Shown: positions 18,202-27,407, counted from the stretch's first letter. The stretch: 64,000 nucleotides of DNA from Alphaproteobacteria bacterium (GCA_021775965.1 JAJFGV010000071.1:1-64000), one strand, 5' to 3'. A program made the numbers and translations. Notes: a model not told the origin generated them from the sequence alone.

Positions 18202-19029
18202 TCATGCTTCTACTGTATAATCTCGGTCATGTTGCAAAGCCGGAATAGAATTCCGCGCCTTTGCCACATCTTCCAAATTCAGATCAGCGCTTATAATACC
18301 GACTTCCTCGCCCGAAGCAGCAAGAATCTCACCCCATGGACCGATAATCACCGAATGGCCATAGCTACTCTTCATGCCCATATGATCGCCGCACTGATCT
18401 GCGGCCAATACAAACGACCCGGTCTCAATCGCCCGCGCGCGCAATAGAACTTCCCAATGTGCCTTGCCCGTTGGTACGGTAAACGCCGCCGGAACGGTCA
18501 GAATATCCGCCCCTGCTTTTGCCAAATCACGATAAAGATGCGGAAAACGCACATCGTAACAAACCGTCTGTCCCAGCTTAAAACCCTTACAATCCGAAAC
18601 CACCAACCGATCCCCCGGCGTAAAGACCTTGCTTTCCCGCCAGCTCTCACCCGTTGGTAGATCAACATCATAAAGATGGATTTTATCGTAATAACTCTGC
18701 AGCTTGCCATCCGGCGCAAACAAAAACGAACGATTGGCAATCTTATCGCCGGCAGTTTGAACCATCATCGAACCGATCACAAGATGAATAGATAGCTCTT
18801 GCGCCAACTCACTGAAAAACGGAACACCCGGATGATCTTCTTGCGCAAAAGATTCTCCAACACGATCGGCCCCATGCGGCAACACCTGGTCGGTAACCTC
18901 TGGCGTCAAAATAAGCTGCGCACCAGCGCCTGCAGCCTCACGGATTAAACCTTCCGCAACTTTCAGATTGTCTTCAATAACGATCCCGCTTGTCATCTGC
19001 ACACAGGCCGCTTTCAAAACATCAGCCAT
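18202..19029 (-). CDS. carbon-nitrogen hydrolase (nitrilase superfamily, Nit/omega-amidase type)
   Basis: 275 residues. The Glu-Lys-Cys triad is visible: Glu in ILTPEVTDQ (about 44), Lys in YYDKIHLYD (about 114) and Cys in GQTVCYDVRFPHLYR (about 155). This cluster of motifs fits the Nit1/Nit2 branch, whose members hydrolyse deaminated glutathione or omega-amides. Being next to glutaredoxin suggests the deaminated glutathione role, but that is inference. Its start overlaps the grxC stop by eight bases. Confidence 0.88.
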   Translation of the reverse strand: MADVLKAACVQMTSGIVIEDNLKVAEGLIREAAGAGAQLILTPEVTDQVLPHGADRVGESFAQEDHPGVPFFSELAQELSIHLVIGSMMVQTAGDKIANRSFLFAPDGKLQSYYDKIHLYDVDLPTGESWRESKVFTPGDRLVVSDCKGFKLGQTVCYDVRFPHLYRDLAKAGADILTVPAAFTVPTGKAHWEVLLRARAIETGSFVLAADQCGDHMGMKSSYGHSVIIGPWGEILAASGEEVGIISADLNLEDVAKARNSIPALQHDRDYTVEA

Positions 19030-19282
19030 TCAGCATCTCATCCAGCTTGCCCTCATCATCAAGCTTATGCAGACCATCAGAGCCACCTTGCACCAGATTG
19101 TCATTGATAAAAATCTGCGGCACCGTCCGCGCACCACCGGCCTTTTCCACCAACTTGATCCGCGCTTCATCGTCACTGCCAACATCAATTTCCGTATATT
19201 CAACGCCTTTACGCTCCAGCAAGCCTTTGGCCTTCACACAATAAGGACAGGTCTGGGTGGTATAAATTTCTACTTTCGCCAT
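19022..19282 (-). CDS. grxC: glutaredoxin 3
   Basis: 86 residues from the ATG at 19282, preceded by AAGGAG; a longer frame exists but has no ribosome site. The dithiol active site CPYC is at residues 12-15, and TVPQIFINDNLVQGGSDGL supplies the glutathione-binding TVP and GGxDDL-like motifs. It reduces disulfides at the expense of glutathione in the cytosol. It is first in a probable operon with a nitrilase and a HerA-like ATPase, and divergent from the UbiH-type gene. Confidence 0.95.
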   Translation of the reverse strand: MAKVEIYTTQTCPYCVKAKGLLERKGVEYTEIDVGSDDEARIKLVEKAGGARTVPQIFINDNLVQGGSDGLHKLDDEGKLDEMLNG

Positions 19283-19329
19283 AAGCGCTTCTCCTTTATG
19301 AATAGCATTACAAACCATAAAGAATGTAG

Positions 19330-20544
19330 ATGACCCAGAACTCTTGTCAAACAGATATCTTAATCGCCGGCGGCGGTATCGCCGGGCTCACGCTGGCGGC
19401 CATTTTGGGCCGGGCCGGTATCAACGTCTCCGTGATTGATAATTTCCCGCCCGAGCCTTTAAACAAGACAAAACCCTCCGCCCGCACCATTGCCCTGATG
19501 CAGGGCTCCGTGAATATCATCAAGGCCACCGGAGTCTGGGATCAATGCAAAGACTTCAGCGCCGCGCTTAAAACCATGCGTATCTGCGATCATGACATCG
19601 ACATCGAATTTGAGGCGTTCGAGATTGGCCAGGAGGAATTTGGCTATAACGTACCGAATAGCATTCTTCGCGCCGCATTGTATGAGCAAGTACAATCTCT
19701 ACCATCCGTGACAACACAAATACCGAACGCACTCGAAGATTATAAAATCGAAAACAACCACGTCAAAGCCAAACTAAAGAATAGCGAAACCGTCACTGCC
19801 CGTCTTCTGGTTGGTGCCGATGGCCGCAATTCCTCCGTGCGCAAAATCGCTGGCATCAAATGCCGGGAAATTAAATACAAGCAGAGCGCCATTACCTGCG
19901 TTATCAATCACTCAAACAGCCACAACAATATCTCGACAGAGTTTCACTACCCCGGCGGACCACTGGCGCTGGTGCCCCTACCCGGCAATCAATCAAGCAT
20001 CGTCTGGGTTGAAACCCCAGAGCGCGCCAAAGAGCTGTTAGCCCTTAAAGAATCCGAATTGATCGAAACGTTGCAAACACAAACAAACGATCTTCTCGGC
20101 GGCATCACGTTAGAGACAAAGCCCGAAGCCTGGCCGCTTGGTGCCATCCGCGCCAAAACCCTGACCGCACCGCGCACAGCGCTGATCGCCGAAGCCGCCC
20201 ATGTCATGTCACCGATTACGGCACAGGGGTTAAACCTAAGCCTGCGCGATGTTGCGGCGCTGGCCGAGATCATTGCCGATTGCCTGCGCCTCGGACTTGA
20301 TCCCGGAACCCAAACCACATTAAAAAACTACGAAAGCCGCCGCCGCATCGACATCACCACGCGCGTCTTTGGCGTTGATAGTATGAACCGCATCGTCAGC
20401 AACGACATCCCGGCGCTTCAGAAATTACGCCAGAGCGGATTTAAAACCCTAGACCGCATCCCGCCGTTTAAGAAAATTGCCATGCAACACGGCCTCGCCC
20501 CACAAATCGACGACAGCCGTTTGGCAGCAGGGGAACCGCTCTAG
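19330..20544 (+). CDS. FAD-dependent ubiquinone biosynthesis hydroxylase (UbiH/UbiF/Coq6 family)
   Basis: 404 residues. The FAD-binding GxGxxG is IAGGGIAGLTLA (residues 12-23); GADGRNSSVR is the DG motif, and EAAHVMSPITAQGLNLSLRDVAAL is the second FAD motif (here EAAH in place of the usual GDAAH). Such enzymes hydroxylate the ubiquinone ring; which ring carbon this one acts on cannot be told from sequence. It is divergent from grxC and its stop overlaps comF on the opposite strand by four bases. Confidence 0.88.
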   Translation: MTQNSCQTDILIAGGGIAGLTLAAILGRAGINVSVIDNFPPEPLNKTKPSARTIALMQGSVNIIKATGVWDQCKDFSAALKTMRICDHDIDIEFEAFEIGQEEFGYNVPNSILRAALYEQVQSLPSVTTQIPNALEDYKIENNHVKAKLKNSETVTARLLVGADGRNSSVRKIAGIKCREIKYKQSAITCVINHSNSHNNISTEFHYPGGPLALVPLPGNQSSIVWVETPERAKELLALKESELIETLQTQTNDLLGGITLETKPEAWPLGAIRAKTLTAPRTALIAEAAHVMSPITAQGLNLSLRDVAALAEIIADCLRLGLDPGTQTTLKNYESRRRIDITTRVFGVDSMNRIVSNDIPALQKLRQSGFKTLDRIPPFKKIAMQHGLAPQIDDSRLAAGEPL

Positions 20545-21275
20545 GGTTCATATGAACTAACAACCCGTGCTAGCGTCAGCACATGCACCCTCTTCGCACC
20601 CGCCTTTAATAAAACCTTCGTACATTCCTGCACCGTCGCACCAGTCGTATAAACATCATCGACCAGCACAATCGTCTTGCCCTTCACCTGCGCCGCATAA
20701 CGCGGATTAAACGCAAACGCCTTGCGGACATTATCGGCCCGCTCCTTCATCGCCATATGGCCCTGGCTCTTTGTTGCCCGCACCCGCGCCAATCCATCGG
20801 GCAAACATTTCACCCCAATATCCTTGCCAAGCGCAAACGCAATCACCGCCGCCTGATTATAACGCCGCGACAACAGCCGCCAACGGTGCAGCGGCACCGG
20901 CACCAGAAAATCGGCCTCGCCGATCATCTCCGCCCCAACCCGCTTCAACCACGGCACAAAAGCCTGCACCGCATGAATTTTATCAGAATGCTTGAAACCC
21001 AAAATCAAATCACGGCTGCGATCATTATATTTCAGCGCGCTGCGAGCGCTCGCAAAAACCGGGCTATCTTTAAGACATTCGGCGCAATGGGTCTTGTCCT
21101 CGACCTCAAATTCAAAGGAAATACCACAGGACGCACAAAAAGGATTGCCAATAAAATCCAGCCCGGCCCACCCTTCCGGGGCAATCATGCCCTGGCGTTC
21201 GACCATGCCCCCCGTGATCACACAGCGCGGAGGTAGAACAATATCAATGGCTTGGGCCAATACTGAGTTCTTCAT
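20541..21275 (-). CDS. comF: ComF family phosphoribosyltransferase-like protein
   Basis: 244 residues. The N-terminal double zinc finger (LPPRCVITG, FCASCGISFEF and CAECLKD) is followed by a type I phosphoribosyltransferase fold with the PRPP loop IVLVDDVYTTGATVQECTKVL. ComF proteins are needed for DNA uptake in some naturally competent bacteria; in others the role is unclear. No other competence gene is in the window. It is divergent from the large methyltransferase gene. Confidence 0.92.
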   Translation of the reverse strand: MKNSVLAQAIDIVLPPRCVITGGMVERQGMIAPEGWAGLDFIGNPFCASCGISFEFEVEDKTHCAECLKDSPVFASARSALKYNDRSRDLILGFKHSDKIHAVQAFVPWLKRVGAEMIGEADFLVPVPLHRWRLLSRRYNQAAVIAFALGKDIGVKCLPDGLARVRATKSQGHMAMKERADNVRKAFAFNPRYAAQVKGKTIVLVDDVYTTGATVQECTKVLLKAGAKRVHVLTLARVVSSYEP

Positions 21276-21355
21276 ATTTCAATAAATCCAAAAATTTTGC
21301 ATATTTTACCCGGTTTTGTGTAGTATGCGAGGGTTTTCGAGCATAAAGGATGAAA

Positions 21356-23965
21356 ATGGCACAAGCCCAGAAAAAAGAAGCGCAAAAACAAGAGCAAAGA
21401 CCACAAGACAGCGCAGAGCAAACTCTGATGCAAAGTCTTGCGCATGAGCTCAGTGAGGAGCGCCGCGAACTGCTCAAAAACATCCCTTACGAGACCGTTC
21501 GCAAGGCCTGGTTTACCCTGTCGCACTTGCTGCTTTCCGATGGCGCGCGCGTTGCCGATATGGGCTGCGATGACGGTTCGATGGCCTACACAATGGCCGT
21601 TCTCAACCCGCAGATCAAAATTATCGGCGTTGATAAAAGCAAACGCCATATCAGCAAAGCCAGGGAAATCTACAAAAGACACAACCTTGAATTTAAGACA
21701 GGGGATGTTTCCAGCGATCCGCTTGAAGAAAATTCACTCGATGCCATCATCAATTCTTTCATCCTGCACGAGGTTTATTCCAGCTCGCGTTATAATGAGC
21801 GCATCGTCAGTGATACACTACACAAACAATTCCAGATGCTGAAAGTCGGCGGCACGATGTTCATCCGTGATTATGCCCGTCCACCACCAGAACAAATGGT
21901 CCGCATCGAAATGCCAGACACCCCCAGCACCGGTGATAATCTGGCCTCCATGTCCGAATCCGATTTGCTCGTCTGGTATTCGCAGCACGCACGGCCGCGC
22001 AACGACCCCGGCACCGGTGGTTTTTTTCTTGAAGAACTACCGGCACGTTTCCCGAAAACCCGGCTGTTCCGTCTGCCTTATAAATGGGCCTATGAATTTA
22101 TCATGCGCAAGGATGACCGCAAGAAATGGGAAATCGAGCTGCCAATGGAATACACATTCTTTACCGTGCATGAGTTTCGCAAGGAACTGCGCTCACTCGG
22201 TGCGCGCGTTCAATATTCCGGCCCTTACTGGGATGAAAACATTATTGAAGAGCGTTTCGAAGGACATTTCCGTCTTTATGAGGACAACGGCACGCCGATT
22301 GGCAATCCACCGACCAGCTTTATTTCCATTGCCCAAAAAATGAAAGAGCGCAAAAGCCTTTATATCGAAGAGCGCCGACCGTCTTCAGAGGGACACGAAA
22401 GCCCGCTTAAAATAAGCGCGATGCGCAATGACAAAACCGGCGAGCTTAGTGACATTGTAACCCGCAATATGGAGATCGGTGAAATCCTCCCCTATAAAGT
22501 CACGGAAGACGGCCGCCTTAAAATTTTCCTCCATGACGGTATTGCCCGCTCAATCATTAATGCCGTACCGCGGAGCGGCGGCAATCTGGATGGCAAACGC
22601 TGGTCTTCTCATATGGTTGAGCCCGTTTCCTTTGATATGACCGCGATCGCCCAAATTGAAAGCTTTGATGTTAAAAACACCGTGCGGTTTTCCCGCGACT
22701 ATCTGGGTTTAAAGCCCTCCAATAACGCTGTCATGGAACACGGTCCCGATTATTACCCGGCTCCCGATTATATTGATGAGCGTATCCACACCTATTACCT
22801 GCATGTCGAAAGCCCCAGCAAAGAAATTTCGCCAAAAAGTTTTGTTGGTTACGCCGCGCGTTTTCAGGCACGAGGAACCATTCGTGAACTAAGCGCCCAG
22901 GATGTGTTAAATGCTATCACGGTCGGCATTATCCCCAATGCGCGGCTGGAAATGCAGATCCTGACGCTCTATCAGCATCTCGGCATCAAGGCCGAAAACT
23001 GGACACAAAAGGAAATCTCCCTGCAACGCGGCAAAATAACCGCCAAGGCTGACATGCGCCTTCTGCTCCAGAGCCTCAATGAAACCGATAGCCGTTTTCA
23101 GGACGTTAAGGGCACCACCGGCCAACTCAGGAGCATTCACTCGATCTTTGTCGAGGAAGGGCAAAGCCAGGGCGCCATCACAGGACTGTCTTCGCAGGAT
23201 GTTGATTTTGTCATCTCCGACGAAACAACAGTGAATACCGCTGTCGTTTTGCCGCTCACCGCCAATGAAGAAGGCGATATCCATGCCGGGTTTCTGCTCA
23301 AACATCTCCCCGTACCACAGCGCCACGAAGGCAACGGCGCCACCATCAGCGCCCCAAGCTTTGATCTGCCGCCGGAAATAACCGACACCCAAATGGCCAA
23401 AAAATTCATTGCGGATAAATTCAACGTCGCACCTGAAATGGTTGTTAAACTCGGCGAAAGTTATTTCAGCCATGTCGGTATGACACCACAACGCATCCAC
23501 CCCTTTGCGATCTCGGTGCCACCGGATACGCCCGATGCACCCGACACGCAATTCATGCCGGTGCGCTGGTTTATGATGCTGTGGCACAATTTATCGCGCG
23601 AGCCGCATTTCATGCTGACCTTGGCGCGCGCCTATCGTTTTTTAAGCGATGGCGAGAATCTCGACGCAAAAATGAAAGCGCAAATTATTTTGGAAGAACG
23701 CTTTTCCGCCGCCCAGCCGGACTGGTCGATGCCGTTTTCATACGCTCCGGCTCCCGTCAAAGAAAAAACAAAGCCGCTTGAAAAGAAAAAGAGGCAAACT
23801 CCAAAAATTGTGACCCCCAAAGTACAGAAAGCTGCCAATCTGGAAAACGCACAAAGAGCAGAAAAAGAAATGGCAGCAAAACTGGAAATGGAAATCAAAG
23901 AACTCACGCAGGTTCTAAAGGAACAATCTCCAGATGAAGACAGCCCCAGCCCGCATGTCAGATGA
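21356..23965 (+). CDS. large two-part protein: class I methyltransferase plus degenerate Nudix-like C-terminal half
   Basis: 869 residues counted from the ATG at 21356, five bases after AAGGA; an ATG at 21350 is part of that site. Residues about 50-220 form a Rossmann-type SAM methyltransferase (ADMGCDDGSMAYTMAV, IIGVDKSKRHISKA, FIRDYARP). From about 360 on, two segments recall Nudix hydrolases without the catalytic box: one ending RLEMQILTLYQHLGI, and one with KLGESYFSHVGMTPQRIHPFAI, which matches the strand-loop after the Nudix helix in ADP-ribose pyrophosphatases. The C-terminal 90 residues are a Lys/Glu coiled coil. Function unknown. The next gene overlaps by 11 bases and gloB follows, so this is a coupled operon. 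Confidence 0.75.
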   Translation: MAQAQKKEAQKQEQRPQDSAEQTLMQSLAHELSEERRELLKNIPYETVRKAWFTLSHLLLSDGARVADMGCDDGSMAYTMAVLNPQIKIIGVDKSKRHISKAREIYKRHNLEFKTGDVSSDPLEENSLDAIINSFILHEVYSSSRYNERIVSDTLHKQFQMLKVGGTMFIRDYARPPPEQMVRIEMPDTPSTGDNLASMSESDLLVWYSQHARPRNDPGTGGFFLEELPARFPKTRLFRLPYKWAYEFIMRKDDRKKWEIELPMEYTFFTVHEFRKELRSLGARVQYSGPYWDENIIEERFEGHFRLYEDNGTPIGNPPTSFISIAQKMKERKSLYIEERRPSSEGHESPLKISAMRNDKTGELSDIVTRNMEIGEILPYKVTEDGRLKIFLHDGIARSIINAVPRSGGNLDGKRWSSHMVEPVSFDMTAIAQIESFDVKNTVRFSRDYLGLKPSNNAVMEHGPDYYPAPDYIDERIHTYYLHVESPSKEISPKSFVGYAARFQARGTIRELSAQDVLNAITVGIIPNARLEMQILTLYQHLGIKAENWTQKEISLQRGKITAKADMRLLLQSLNETDSRFQDVKGTTGQLRSIHSIFVEEGQSQGAITGLSSQDVDFVISDETTVNTAVVLPLTANEEGDIHAGFLLKHLPVPQRHEGNGATISAPSFDLPPEITDTQMAKKFIADKFNVAPEMVVKLGESYFSHVGMTPQRIHPFAISVPPDTPDAPDTQFMPVRWFMMLWHNLSREPHFMLTLARAYRFLSDGENLDAKMKAQIILEERFSAAQPDWSMPFSYAPAPVKEKTKPLEKKKRQTPKIVTPKVQKAANLENAQRAEKEMAAKLEMEIKELTQVLKEQSPDEDSPSPHVR

Positions 23966-24842
23966 TAACGCTCAGGATATAAAGGTCTTTGATCGTGATC
24001 GTATCCGTCACAACCGCCGCCGCGCCGCCGCTCATTTTTTCGATCATAGCTTCCTGTTTGACTGGACATCCAAACAAATCAGCGAGCGCCTGCAGGATAT
24101 AAAGCGCGAATTTCCGCTGGCACTACAAATAGGCACGCGCGGTCCGGGAGTACGCCTTCAAAATCTTATCACCATGGATATCTGTGGCGGCACGACAAAC
24201 CAAAACCCTACCCTCATCGCTGATGAAGAATTTCTTCCCTTTGCGGGTGAAAGCCTCGACCTTGTCACGAGTACCCTCAACCTCCACAGCGTCAATGACC
24301 TGCCTGGTGCGTTGCTGCAAATCCGCAAAGCTCTCAAACCCGACGGCCTTTTCCTCGCGGCCATGTTCGGCGGTGAAACTCTGCACGAGCTGCGCCAGGT
24401 TATGACGCAGGCTGAAATGAACATCAAGGGCGGCGCAAGCCCGCGCGTTTCTCCCTTCGCCGACAAACAGCAAATGGGTGCCCTGCTCCAGCGCGCAGGA
24501 TTTAATCTGCCAGTTATCGATTCAGATATTATCACCGTGACCTACGATAATATCTTCAAGCTCTTTCACGACTTACGTTTTATGGGCGAAGGCAACACCA
24601 TTCTTGCGCGCGACAAAACACCGCCGGGCAAAGCCCTTTTTTTAGAAGCGGCGCGTTTATATCAGGAGCAATTCGCAGAAAAAGATGGGAGATTGGTCGC
24701 CAGCTTTGAAGTTATATTCCTGCTGGGCTGGTCCCCGCATGAATCGCAGCAAAAACCCTTGCGCCCAGGCAGTGCTAAACATAGTCTGGCCGAAGCACTG
24801 GATACACAGGAACAAAAAACAGGGGACCTCGCCAGCTCATGA
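23955..24842 (+). CDS. NDUFAF5-like SAM-dependent methyltransferase
   Basis: 295 residues if started at the ATG at 23955 (MSDDNAQDIKVFDRDRIRHNRRRAAA), which overlaps the previous gene by 11 bases; an ATG at 23934 gives seven more residues with a weak AGGA site. The VFDRxxIRxxRxRAA opening, the SAM region around LITMDICGGT, DLVTSTLNLHSVNDLPGALLQIRKALKPDGLFLAAMFGG and the SPFADKQQMGALLQRAGF segment identify the bacterial relatives of NDUFAF5, which modifies complex I arginine in mitochondria; bacterial members are also called BioC-like. Substrate here unproven. Confidence 0.85.
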   Translation: MSDDNAQDIKVFDRDRIRHNRRRAAAHFFDHSFLFDWTSKQISERLQDIKREFPLALQIGTRGPGVRLQNLITMDICGGTTNQNPTLIADEEFLPFAGESLDLVTSTLNLHSVNDLPGALLQIRKALKPDGLFLAAMFGGETLHELRQVMTQAEMNIKGGASPRVSPFADKQQMGALLQRAGFNLPVIDSDIITVTYDNIFKLFHDLRFMGEGNTILARDKTPPGKALFLEAARLYQEQFAEKDGRLVASFEVIFLLGWSPHESQQKPLRPGSAKHSLAEALDTQEQKTGDLASS

Positions 24843-25558
24843 TCAACGTCACTATCATACCCATTCTTGAAGACAACTATGCCTATCTACTGGAATTCAA
24901 AAGCGGTGAGACCGTTATTGTTGACCCCGGTGAGGCCGGACCGATCATTGATGTTCTAAGAGAAAAGAATCTAAGCCTTGATTTTATTCTTAACACCCAT
25001 CACCACAGCGACCACATCGCCGGCAATCACGATCTTAAAAATGCCTATAATGCAAAAATTGCGGGGCCGGCGAAAGATTCATACCGCATTGCCGATATCA
25101 ATATAGAGCTGCAGGAAGGCAGTACTTTTCAATTTGGAGAAGAAGAAACTCAAATTCTTGAAACACCAGGGCACACAACCGGCGGCATATGTATTTACTT
25201 CCCGGCCAGCAAAATCATTTTTACCGGAGATACGGTTTTTTCCATGAGCTGCGGTCGCCTGTTCGAAGGAACACCAGAACAAATGTGGGAGTCATTCCAG
25301 AAAATTATGGCCTTGCCTGACAACACCAAACTCTATTGCGGCCATGAATACACGCAGGCCAACGGCCAATTTTGTCTGACGATTGAACCCGACAACCCCG
25401 ATCTCAAAGCCCGCATGGAAGAGGTCGATGCGCTCAGAATCGAGGGCAAACCAACCCTGCCCTCAACCATAGGCCTTGAAAAGCAAACCAACGCCTTCCT
25501 ACGCGCCGGCTCGGCCGAGCGTTTTGCTGAAATTCGTGTAATGAAAGATAATTTTTAG
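24839..25558 (+). CDS. gloB: hydroxyacylglutathione hydrolase (glyoxalase II)
   Basis: 239 residues. The binuclear metal motif THHHSDHIAG (about residues 50-59), followed by TPGHTTGGICIYF, TGDTVFSMSCGR and YCGHEYTQANGQF, is the glyoxalase II set. It hydrolyses S-lactoylglutathione to lactate and glutathione in methylglyoxal detoxification. The start overlaps the preceding methyltransferase stop (ATGA), so all three genes are probably translated from one message. A 142-bp palindrome follows the stop. Confidence 0.95.
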   Translation: MINVTIIPILEDNYAYLLEFKSGETVIVDPGEAGPIIDVLREKNLSLDFILNTHHHSDHIAGNHDLKNAYNAKIAGPAKDSYRIADINIELQEGSTFQFGEEETQILETPGHTTGGICIYFPASKIIFTGDTVFSMSCGRLFEGTPEQMWESFQKIMALPDNTKLYCGHEYTQANGQFCLTIEPDNPDLKARMEEVDALRIEGKPTLPSTIGLEKQTNAFLRAGSAERFAEIRVMKDNF

Positions 25559-25563
25559 CGCCT

Positions 25564-25705
25564 AATTTCATTTGATTCAAAGAGAAATACGGCGAAAAAC
25601 AAACGTTTCGAGAACCGGAAGCGTAAATGTATTCTACATACATGCGAACCGGAAGCGCAGGAACGTTTGTTTTGCAGCCTATTTATCGAAAAATGAAATG
25701 AAATT
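25564..25705. repeat. 142-bp imperfect palindrome between convergent genes
   Basis: The two ends AATTTCATTT (25564-25573) and AAATGAAATT (25696-25705), the middle arms AAAACAAACGTT (25596-25607) and AACGTTTGTTTT (25662-25673), and a near-central hairpin ATGTA-TTC-TACAT (25627-25639) share almost one centre of symmetry (about 25634). Between the middle arms a direct repeat GAACCGGAAGCG occurs twice. The element fills the whole space between the stops of gloB and the minus-strand gene at 25704, whose stop codon it includes, so it could end transcription from both sides. Confidence 0.7.
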
Positions 25706-26051
25706 AATCACTTCTTTTGGGCTTGCCACGAGTCCTTTGTGGCTTCGGTCCCGAACGCGCTGGCGGTCCGTTGCTACCCTGCACAGAATTTCCACGATTA
25801 TCATCATCGCCGCCCTGATGGCCTCTGCCTTGCGCTCTGTGCGCCGGTATGGGAATTTTCTTGAGGGCCGCTTCGTCGCGCTCGCTAATCGCCAGCTCTA
25901 TCTCCAGACGTGATGCAACTTTACGCAGCTCATGAATGGCTTCCTGCAACGTCGCACGAACATCGCTATCCTTCTTATCGGTAGCCCACTTCGCATAGGA
26001 TGCTACACATACCTCGGAGGTTTCTTTTAGACGCCCTTGAATATCTTCCAT
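25704..26051 (-). CDS. unknown small protein with basic, Gly/Arg-rich tail
   Basis: 115 residues; family not recognised. Residues 1-65 are helical and amphipathic (KETSEVCVASYAKWATDKK, ATLQEAIHELRKVASRLEIELA), and the last 45 are disordered, rich in Gly, Arg, Pro and Lys with a DDDN patch, of the kind that binds nucleic acid. It lies between guaC (upstream, same strand, 74 bp away) and the 142-bp palindrome that includes its stop codon. Confidence 0.6.
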   Translation of the reverse strand: MEDIQGRLKETSEVCVASYAKWATDKKDSDVRATLQEAIHELRKVASRLEIELAISERDEAALKKIPIPAHRAQGRGHQGGDDDNRGNSVQGSNGPPARSGPKPQRTRGKPKRSD

Positions 26052-26125
26052 GACCCGGTGTTCCCTTTTTCAATGCTCACAAGAAGGGCTACTTTAGCGG
26101 GAGATAAATTGATAAGCAAGTGCCG

Positions 26126-27184
26126 TTATGATTCGGAACCAAATATGTTATTAATCTGCTGCGTGACCCGAATAAAGGTGGTGCATTTGGAGAGTTCCTT
26201 AAGGCGTCGCGCCCCAACATAGGTGCAAGTTGAACGAATGCCACCCAGGATATCCTGTAAGGCACCCGACACATCACCGCGATAAGGAATTTTGACACTC
26301 TTGCCTTCGCTGGCGCGGTATTCGGCCACGCCGCCTTTGTGCTTTTTCATGGCCGCTTCGCTGCTCATGCCATAAAACTGCAGGTATTTCTGTCCATCTT
26401 CTTCAACGATTTCCTGATCGGATTGATCGTGCCCGGCCAGCATCCCGCCGAGCATCACAAAATCCGCGCCACCACCATAGGCCTTGGCAATATCACCTGG
26501 CACCGTGCAACCACCATCGGCACAGATGAGACCACCAAGCCCGTGCGCCGCATCGGCACACTCAATAATTGCAGAGAGCTGCGGATAACCAACCCCGGTC
26601 ATTTTGCGCGTGGTGCAGACGCTGCCCGGTCCGATGCCAACCTTGACGACATCGGCGCCACTTAAAATCAGCTCCTCAACCATTTCACCGGTGACAACAT
26701 TACCGGCCATAATCGTAATGCCCGTATCCAGATCACGAATTCTTTTGACGAAATCAACAAATTGCTCGCTATAGCCATTGGCCACATCGATGCAAAGCTT
26801 CTCAATCCCCTTACCCTGCTTCTGCACATCAGAAGCCAGAAATTCCTTGAGCTTGTCCTGATCGTCATCGGCCAAACCAATGCTGTACCAAACGCCTTTA
26901 CCACCATGCTTGCCAAAATAATCCTGAAGATCCTTCAGCGGATAATGCTTGTGCAACGCCACCGTTAAACCGTTACCATCCTTTTCAAACGCCTCGGCCA
27001 TCGCAAATGTGCCAACACCATCCATATTCGCAGCAATAATCGGCACACCGCTGAATGTGTGCTCGCTCCACTTGAATTGAAATTCACGCGCGATATCAAC
27101 ATCCTTACGACTGGCCAGCGTCGAGCGCTTCGGCCGGATCAGCACGTCTTTAAAATCTAACTTTGTACCTTCTTCTATGCGCAT
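26126..27184 (-). CDS. guaC: GMP reductase
   Basis: 352 residues. It reduces GMP to IMP with NADPH in purine salvage. The IMPDH/GMPR barrel is clear: [15 protein letters not shown] at the N-terminus, [15 protein letters not shown], the catalytic cysteine loop [23 protein letters not shown] (Cys about 186), [27 protein letters not shown] and the flap region YFYGMSSE-like. The length and the absence of CBS domains indicate GMP reductase rather than IMP dehydrogenase. The gene for DUF1192 lies 12 bp upstream on the same strand and both may share a promoter carrying a CtrA-type box. Confidence 0.96.
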   Translation of the reverse strand: MRIEEGTKLDFKDVLIRPKRSTLASRKDVDIAREFQFKWSEHTFSGVPIIAANMDGVGTFAMAEAFEKDGNGLTVALHKHYPLKDLQDYFGKHGGKGVWYSIGLADDDQDKLKEFLASDVQKQGKGIEKLCIDVANGYSEQFVDFVKRIRDLDTGITIMAGNVVTGEMVEELILSGADVVKVGIGPGSVCTTRKMTGVGYPQLSAIIECADAAHGLGGLICADGGCTVPGDIAKAYGGGADFVMLGGMLAGHDQSDQEIVEEDGQKYLQFYGMSSEAAMKKHKGGVAEYRASEGKSVKIPYRGDVSGALQDILGGIRSTCTYVGARRLKELSKCTTFIRVTQQINNIFGSES

Positions 27185-27196
27185 AACAATTCCTTA

Positions 27197-27379
27197 TCAT
27201 TTAAAAACACTGGCCGCCGCTTCCTGCGAGGCTTTCTTCCTGGCAATATCGTCTTCCGCGCGCGAAATTTCAGCCTTCAACTCATCTATATAGTCCTCAA
27301 GCTCACTGACTGACATATTTTCAAAATTACGCGGAAATCCTGCCGTTTTCGGCTTTGGCAGCTCTTCATCGAACATCAT
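27197..27379 (-). CDS. DUF1192 family small protein
   Basis: 60 residues from the ATG at 27379 (the next ATG, 27376, is equally possible; AGAGG lies four and seven bases before them). The pattern MFDEELPKPK, NMSVSELEDYIDELKAEISRAEDDIARKKASQEAA is the alphaproteobacterial DUF1192 family: a short acidic start and a coiled-coil helix, unknown function. A CtrA-type box lies 14 bp upstream of the start, between it and the divergent trcR gene. Confidence 0.85.
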   Translation of the reverse strand: MMFDEELPKPKTAGFPRNFENMSVSELEDYIDELKAEISRAEDDIARKKASQEAAASVFK

Positions 27380-27392
27380 AGCACCTCTAATC

Positions 27393-27407
27393 TTAATCAA
27401 ACATTAA
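27393..27407. promoter_or_regulatory. CtrA-type box between DUF1192-guaC and trcR
   Basis: TTAA-TCAAACA-TTAA, an exact CtrA full consensus in the divergent region between DUF1192 (minus) and trcR (plus). It is 14 bp from the DUF1192 start and 142 bp from the trcR start. Since trcR products interact with the CtrA circuit in Caulobacter, a CtrA site here is plausible feedback, but the site may serve the DUF1192-guaC side. Confidence 0.5.
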
